Below are positions 15,545-20,372 of a DNA stretch of 20,372 nt, piece after piece. The DNA lies in the NCBI GenBank assembly GCA_003427395.1, contig BFEA01000070.1:3882586-3902957 (forward strand). Reading direction: 5' to 3'. Positions within the stretch are counted from its first letter, which is position 1. Every line of letters begins with the position of its first letter. The notes under the pieces are model-generated. The model was given only the letters and a program-made list of their open reading frames with translations, had not been told where the DNA came from and searched no databases. The stretch comes from Chara braunii (Eukaryota > Streptophyta > Charophyceae > Charales > Characeae). The position numbers were made by a program, and so were the translations under genes.

Positions 15545-16315
15545 ATGCTGCTATGTGAACACTGTTTCTGTTCATACGTCTTTCACAATGTGTGATGCTA
15601 CGTGTGCTGCTATGTGTATTGCCATGTGTGCTACTGTCTGTGTTGTTATATGGGCTGCTATGTGTGCTGCTTGCATGCTGCTATGCGTATTGCTATATGT
15701 GCTGCTCTGTGTATTGCTATTTGTGCTATGGGTGTTGATACGTGTGTTGTTATGCATGATGCTATGCGTGTTGCTATGTGTGTTGCTATGTGTGCAGCTA
15801 CACATGTTGCTATATGTGCTGCTATGAGTGCGCTATGCGTGCTGCTATGTGTGTTGCTATGCATGTTGCTATGTGCGCTCCTATTTCGGTTGCTATGTCT
15901 GGTGCTATATGTGTTGCTATGTGTGGAGTGCTTTGTGCGGTGCTATGTGGGGCGTCATGTGATGCTATGTGTAGTGTTATGAAGTAATGTGTATGGTACT
16001 ATATGTTCTGCAATGTATGGTGCTGTGTGCGGTGCTATGTGTGCTTCTATGTGCGCTGCCATGCGTGGTACTGTGTGCTGCTATGTGTGGTGCTATGCGT
16101 GCTGCTATGTGTGGTGCTATGCGTGTTGCTATGTGTGGTGCTATGCGTGCTGCTATGTGAGTTATTATGTGTGGTGATATGTGAAGCGGATGTATGTTAT
16201 TATGCGTGTTGCGATGTGTGTTGCTATGCATGCTGCTATGTTTGCTTCTGTATGTGTGGCTATGTGCACTGCTATGTGTGATGCTATATGTGATGCTATA
16301 TGTGTTGTGTAATAC
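15545..16315. repeat. Degenerate TGCTATGTGTGT minisatellite
   Basis: About 770 bp of roughly 12-bp units of the form TGCTATGTGTGT with TGGTGCTATG and TGATGCTATA variants; the most regular part is about 16080-16150, where GTGCTATG and TGCTGCTATG alternate. The lack of A-starting stops in several frames gives long Cys/Tyr/Val-rich and His/Ser/Ala-rich open frames on both strands, which I regard as artefacts of the repeat. Confidence 0.85.
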
Positions 16316-17290
16316 CTGCAAAATTGCAAACCCTAAATTCTGGTTTTTGTCATCGCTTTATGTGTTTGCTGGGATTTCTGTTACTTGAGTTTGTCCCTGG
16401 TGTGGTGGTTGCTGATATCTCTCTGCCCCGTCTGAGTACTTGAGTGTGAGAGTGAAGTATGTGTGACTGAGTAGGTCGGTCGTTGTGGTCTTTGGGCCTC
16501 GGGCCTGGTACTAACCGTGTGGCCCACTGGCCATGTGTTAGTCAATACAACGAGTAGCTTAGAGGGGTGGGTGGATAAGCCCAAGGCAACCAAATTCAAG
16601 TAGCTGCGAGAAATTGCCAGAAAAACAAGGACAAAAAGGTAGCATCGCCCGCATAGCAGATTGTGCGGTTCGCAGATAAAGCCCGGTTAGCATGGTTTTG
16701 AGTGTGCCTTGCCCTTACTGTGGAATGATGCTCGTTGATTAAAAGTTTTCTAGTAACTAAAGGTGGCTTCGAGACCTCCGTTTGTCCACCTCCCCATCCT
16801 CCCTCTCCCTCTCCCATCACATCTCCATCTCAAATTACACCCCTATGTGTGTGTGTGTGTTTCGTTTGAAAGTATATATATCTATAGACAACAACCCGGT
16901 GAACTACAGGCAAAAAGGGAAAAAAACAACAAATGGGGGGTTGCGATATTGTTTCATTGGAGTTTCACTAACTCCTCAGAACACGAGAAGGAACAGAAAC
17001 AGGAACAAGAATCAGATACGTGAAAGCAAAAAAATACATCGGTAAAGTGATATGTACGAATCAGGAATATATCATTAGTGCACTCAACAACATTATAGGC
17101 TTTAAAATCACTAGTGTGGGGCTCCACTATTCAGGCATGCTCACCGCTATACAAAGAGCAGAACCACCAGGTTGGCGTACCGGAGCAAGGGGAAGACCAC
17201 GACGGTATGTAAAATTTTGAGTATCCCAATATTGGCCATTTTCAATTCTAATTTGAGGCGACAAGGGAAAAAAAAAAAAAAAAAACAGGG
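16316..17290. other. Unassigned stretch with a nested inverted repeat
   Basis: No gene can be supported. ACTAAC...GGCC-CACT-GGCC...GTTAGT (16510-16542) forms an imperfect nested hairpin. A short TG run is at 16846-16860, and poly-A at 17268-17285. Confidence 0.4.
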
Positions 17291-18290
17291 ATGTTGGTGA
17301 GGTACATCTGCATCAATGAAACGAATGAAAACATAAACAAAAGTAGTTTGGCCCATGAACAAATATACCTCGCAAACAGAAAGCATGTTTTGATCAAAAG
17401 TCAATGTGACTTCATGAACCATTCAGCCAATAGCGCCAGAGTCTTCCGCTTCTTTGATTACTTAAGATTCCCAAGCAGATGTATACCTTTAGGAACAACT
17501 GCGAGATGCAAATGCAGCACTCACTTTGCAGCTCCAAAAGGTCATAAAAAAACTAACTCAGACTGTTGCTGAAACATAAGAACAGGTTCCAGAATATCTG
17601 AATAACTGACATTTTGTTAAAACTAACATTTTTTTCTAAAATCGCGAAATTGAAGTCCTTATTTTTTGTCCACAACAAACTTTTTTTTTATATAAATGTG
17701 ACATATATGATCCTATGGTACTATGCTGCACATGTGCAAATTTTATGTCAGTTTTGTTTGATTTTCTTCAGTTTGCTCATTTTTTGTGACTCGGTCATTA
17801 GTTTACCTTCAAAATTAGTTACTTTTTCGGAACTTTGCTCGTGTCCATCATTTTTGTGTTGTGTATTCATTGTTATTATTTGATGTTTTGTTGCTTTTTT
17901 TCCCGTGCACATATCCACTTCACGTGTACGGAGCACTTCATGCTTTGTTTTTTTGGTCTTTGTGTAGTTTTCCCTATTTTGTGTGCGACATTAGCTCATT
18001 TTATTCATTATTTCTCTGTTTTTTCTTCCTAGCTTGTGTATTTTGTTCATTCATTATTCTATTGTAATGTGTAGTGTAACATAAATACTTTGCTATTTTG
18101 CACTTTTTTGTTCATGTTTAGTGTGTTACTTGTGTGTTTTACTTCTAGCTATGACTGAATTGTCATTGATTCGTCCTCTAATGAGTAGCTTCGCTTTGTA
18201 CCAAACAACTTTATTAAGTAGATTGGTTTGTTTTCGGGTATTGTACAATCCCTTTTTGGAATTAGCATAGATTTTGTATCATAGTCGTGA
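17291..18290. other. Unassigned; ambiguous coding-like segment then T-rich DNA
   Basis: At 17291-17572 the plus strand is open for 93 codons, while the minus strand reads protein-like through three stops (first bases at 17491, 17464 and 17425) up to a possible donor GAG|GTATAT near 17370. I cannot choose between them. From 17580 to 18290 the plus strand is T-rich with no features. Confidence 0.3.
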
Positions 18291-18299
18291 CACTGTGTC

Positions 18300-18390
18300 T
18301 GTTGCATACACACATAACATATATACACACACATACACACATCAAGATACAGAGACACATACATATACACATACACCCACACACACAGTT
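18300..18390. repeat. Imperfect (CA)n/(ATACAC)n microsatellite
   Basis: CA runs interrupted by TA and GA, about 90 bp. Confidence 0.8.
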
Positions 18391-18418
18391 TTATTTGCAA
18401 ACACATGCATTTATGTAT

Positions 18419-18738
18419 AAGATGAATGTTTTCGTTGCCACATTAAGGACAGTCATACACGTCTCTGCTTCAACCAGTGCATGGGGTACAAAAATTTTCT
18501 CTCCAAACTTTGCTAAAGATGAATGTGTTCGTTGCCAAAGTAAGAACAATCGCGAACGTCTCTGCTCCAACCAGTTCATGGGGTATAAAACTTTTCTCTC
18601 CAAACTTTGCTGAACACATGCATCTACGACATAGTTTACGGGGTTAAAATTTTTTCTCTCCAAACTATGCTAAAGACGAATGAGTCCGTTGCCACAGTAA
18701 GAACAACCGTACACGTCTCTGCTCGAACCAGTAGAAAA
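18419..18738. repeat. 97-bp tandem repeat, three copies
   Basis: GATGAATG begins copies at 18421 and 18518 (97 bp apart) and GACGAATG a third at 18675. The middle copy holds an extra 60 bp that is itself a partial duplication of the TTTTCTCTCCAAACTTTGCT end. Common boxes are TTCGTTGCCA, ACGTCTCTGCT and CTCTCCAAAC. The third copy overlaps the 3' end of the minus-strand block at 18665-19573. Confidence 0.8.
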
Positions 18739-19573
18739 TGTCACTGCTTTCTTCTCCCCACGTATGTATTTTTTTTCTATCGAAAATAACGTCCAATGTG
18801 TCATCCCGATGTTCGACGGTCCATGGTATCTCGTGATAATTATCAAACAGATAATGAACCTGACTGTGCACTAAGCATTCTATCATGATGTCGAGCTCTT
18901 TCCTTAGAGCATGATCATGGGATATTCGAGTTTTGAAACGCCCAAGCGATCCGACAATTGTAGGGTTGTTGAATGCTTCCTGAGATGTAAGTGTGCCATT
19001 GTGAAATTCCTCTCTAGCAATAAACAACGCGTTTATTTTTGTATCTTTCACCTTAGCCGCTGTCAGAAGTGTCACAATTTACGATCCAACACCCGGATTC
19101 GTCCATAAAAATCTACAAAGATCGGAAACTGTATGTGTGGTTTCCCGATGCAAAACCAAGCACATTGTTTGGCATGTTTCCTGTCCTGCTGTGACCATTG
19201 CTGCTTGACACACAATGTTTTTCACGCGTCGATCATCTCCGTTGGTGTAACAGGGTCTTCAGTACTGTCATCGCCGTCGGGTTCGACATCGTCTTCTTTC
19301 TCCAATGAGTACAAGTACCAGAAGTCTTTACCGTCGTTACTACGAATCTCTATGTCGTTGACTCCCATGACCCAATACATGGGGATTTCACCGTCCGGCG
19401 TGACATTTTCGACAAGGTGCAAATAGCGACAGTCTATGCTCACGATATCATTTTCCCATATTTTTTTTCCGAATATTATGAGATCCAAGGCCGGTGTATT
19501 TGAATTGTTGTCTTGTGATGAAGTGGTAGTCGATGATGCGTTGTCGTGCGACGCATTGTGGTCGATATTCATT
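18665..19573 (-). pseudogene. Broken minus-strand gene, downstream block
   Basis: The block starts just after a very good acceptor (ATTTTCGTTTTGCAG, ending at 19574) with an ATG at 19572. The first 116 codons open with Asn/Ser/Thr-rich sequence, then FGKKIWENDIVSIDCRYLHL and IPMYWVMGVNDIEIRSNDGK, ending acidic. After TGA 19224 the same frame stays open (HAKQCAWFCIGKPHIQFPIF then DFYGRIRVLDRKL) to TGA 19074. From 19075 the next frame continues for 136 codons (AKVKDTKINALFIAREEFHN, RKELDIMIECLVHSQVHYLF, HEIPWTVEHRDDTLDVIFD) to 18665, inside the 97-bp repeat. One nonsense codon and one frameshift therefore separate three protein-like pieces. I do not recognise the family. Confidence 0.5.
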
Positions 19574-19756
19574 CTGCAAAACGAAAATAATGTAGCATAT
19601 GTTTACATTTTGTCACTACTGTGCACATTCAGTCACTTTTTTGTTTTTTTATACTGACTGGGCTTAATAAACGAAAAAAAAATAAAATCGTACACGCATT
19701 CATACGATTATTAAAGAGTTATTGTACACATACACACACACACACACATACATACA

Positions 19757-19799
<43 letters not shown>

Positions 19800-20014
19800 A
19801 GATACACACACACACACACATACACAAACACACATACACACACATTCATACACACGCTGCAATGGTCAATATTTAGTAGTTGTATATCTTATCTCGCATC
19901 CTTCTTCACATCCATCTCTACTTTGTGGATGCTGATATTTATCTATTCAATAAACATGCCTCAATTATTAAATATGTTTTTATGCGTGTGCGCATATAAT
20001 TCACTTCATGATTA
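19574..20014 (-). other. Probable intron with CA/TG microsatellite
   Basis: Stop-rich in all minus frames and bounded downstream by the acceptor at 19574. The donor is not identified; coding character fades near 20014, where GTAATC is a weak candidate. It contains the 19728-19855 microsatellite. Confidence 0.4.
19728..19855. repeat. Imperfect (CA)n microsatellite
   Basis: About 128 bp of CA with ATACAC and GATACA interruptions. Confidence 0.9.
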
Positions 20015-20372
20015 CGACTGCCATTGCCCTCAGATCCTCTTCAGAGCATTAAAAATTGGCACTCATCGTGATTCATGTTTTGACCCATCTAACATGCACG
20101 GAGGAATTGGCGGTTGAGGCATGCTACTAAACTCCTTTATAAATGCAGAAAATTTAAAAGTTGTTTCCCTTCTCGCATCAATTCCGCTTTTATACCCTCA
20201 TGAATTTTCACAGCTCTCTTATAACACTCCCAGTAGTCTGGCTTCTTTGTCACCGTTCCTTGTCGTTCATAAATTCGCACGTCATATACATCAACCTCTG
20301 TGAATCTCACGACAACCACTAGTAATTTTGCTTCTTCCACTTCACATTTGACCATCGACATGTATTCATATG
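20015..20372 (-). pseudogene. Broken minus-strand gene, upstream block, cut by window edge
   Basis: The frame is open at the window edge, so the gene probably starts outside; an internal ATG is at 20361. It reads KCEVEEAKLLVVVVRFTEVD, VYDVRIYERQGTVTKKPDYW and ECYKRAVKIHEGIKAELMRE, ending at TAA 20139. From about 20200 down, the next frame reads FKFSAFIKEFSSMPQPPIPP then CMLDGSKHES, interrupted by TGA 20065, TGA 20032 and TAA 20014. A frameshift in 20165-20200 would join them. With the block at 18665-19573 it probably forms one gene split by an intron. Family unknown. Confidence 0.45.

Noticed and set aside
15545-16315. CRISPR-like array
   Set aside because: Units are about 12 bp without distinct repeats and spacers, and the sequence is eukaryotic in character.
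16360-16790. Possible LTR end with primer-binding site (TGGCTTCGAGACC near 16763)
   Set aside because: No matching second LTR, no reverse transcriptase or integrase peptide in the window, and no clear TG...CA boundary.

Overview
The window looks like nuclear DNA of a eukaryote, most likely a streptophyte (green plant lineage). It has no dense operon-like gene packing. Coding stretches are short, broken blocks separated by introns or repeats, with plant-style splice signals (AG|GTATGT donors, pyrimidine-rich tracts ending in GCAG). Most of the sequence is satellite, microsatellite, purine-rich or AT-rich repeat DNA. A charophyte alga or bryophyte would fit the repeat load and the stand-alone Ulp1-like protease gene, but this is a guess and I cannot name the species.

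Layout. 1-440 is G-rich then A/G-rich low-complexity DNA with a G-quadruplex motif. 440-690 is a GC island with two perfect 9-bp hairpins and a TATA box. 763-3230 (+) is a Ulp1-like (C48) cysteine protease gene: an N-terminal block, an acidic block ending in a basic cluster, a probable intron with a CT/CA microsatellite, and a C-terminal protease domain. All expected catalytic residues are present, but the reading frame is broken by nonsense codons. 3480-4033 (+) holds a promoter-like region (12-bp inverted repeat, G-box, TATA) and a small unrecognised gene that appears frameshifted in a T7 run. 4200-5600 is purine-rich DNA with a 127-bp tandem duplication and a TG/AG microsatellite.

5850-8590 carries two diverged copies of a roughly 1.4-kb-spaced repeat with recurring hairpins. 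9160-11614 is a contiguous series of tandem arrays: TTC tract, 172-bp x2, 92-bp x5 in an A-B-A-B-A pattern, 91-bp x12-13, then 35-bp x6. 11640-13100 is AT-rich repeat DNA with a long CA tract.

13337-15189 (-) is a decayed, intron-containing gene that simple ORF calling misses. At least four exon-like blocks with good splice sites are interrupted by many stops and at least two frameshifts; one block resembles a Myb/SANT-like DNA-binding helix. 15545-16315 is a degenerate 12-bp minisatellite. 16330-18290 holds nothing I can assign. 18300-20372 has CA tracts, a 97-bp repeat and a second broken minus-strand gene that runs off the right edge.

Overall the window looks like decayed, probably transposon-related or silenced coding DNA embedded in satellites. 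Every broken gene can be read through stop codons that would be CGA, CAG or CAA with one C-to-T change, mostly TGA. No intact multi-gene system is visible.
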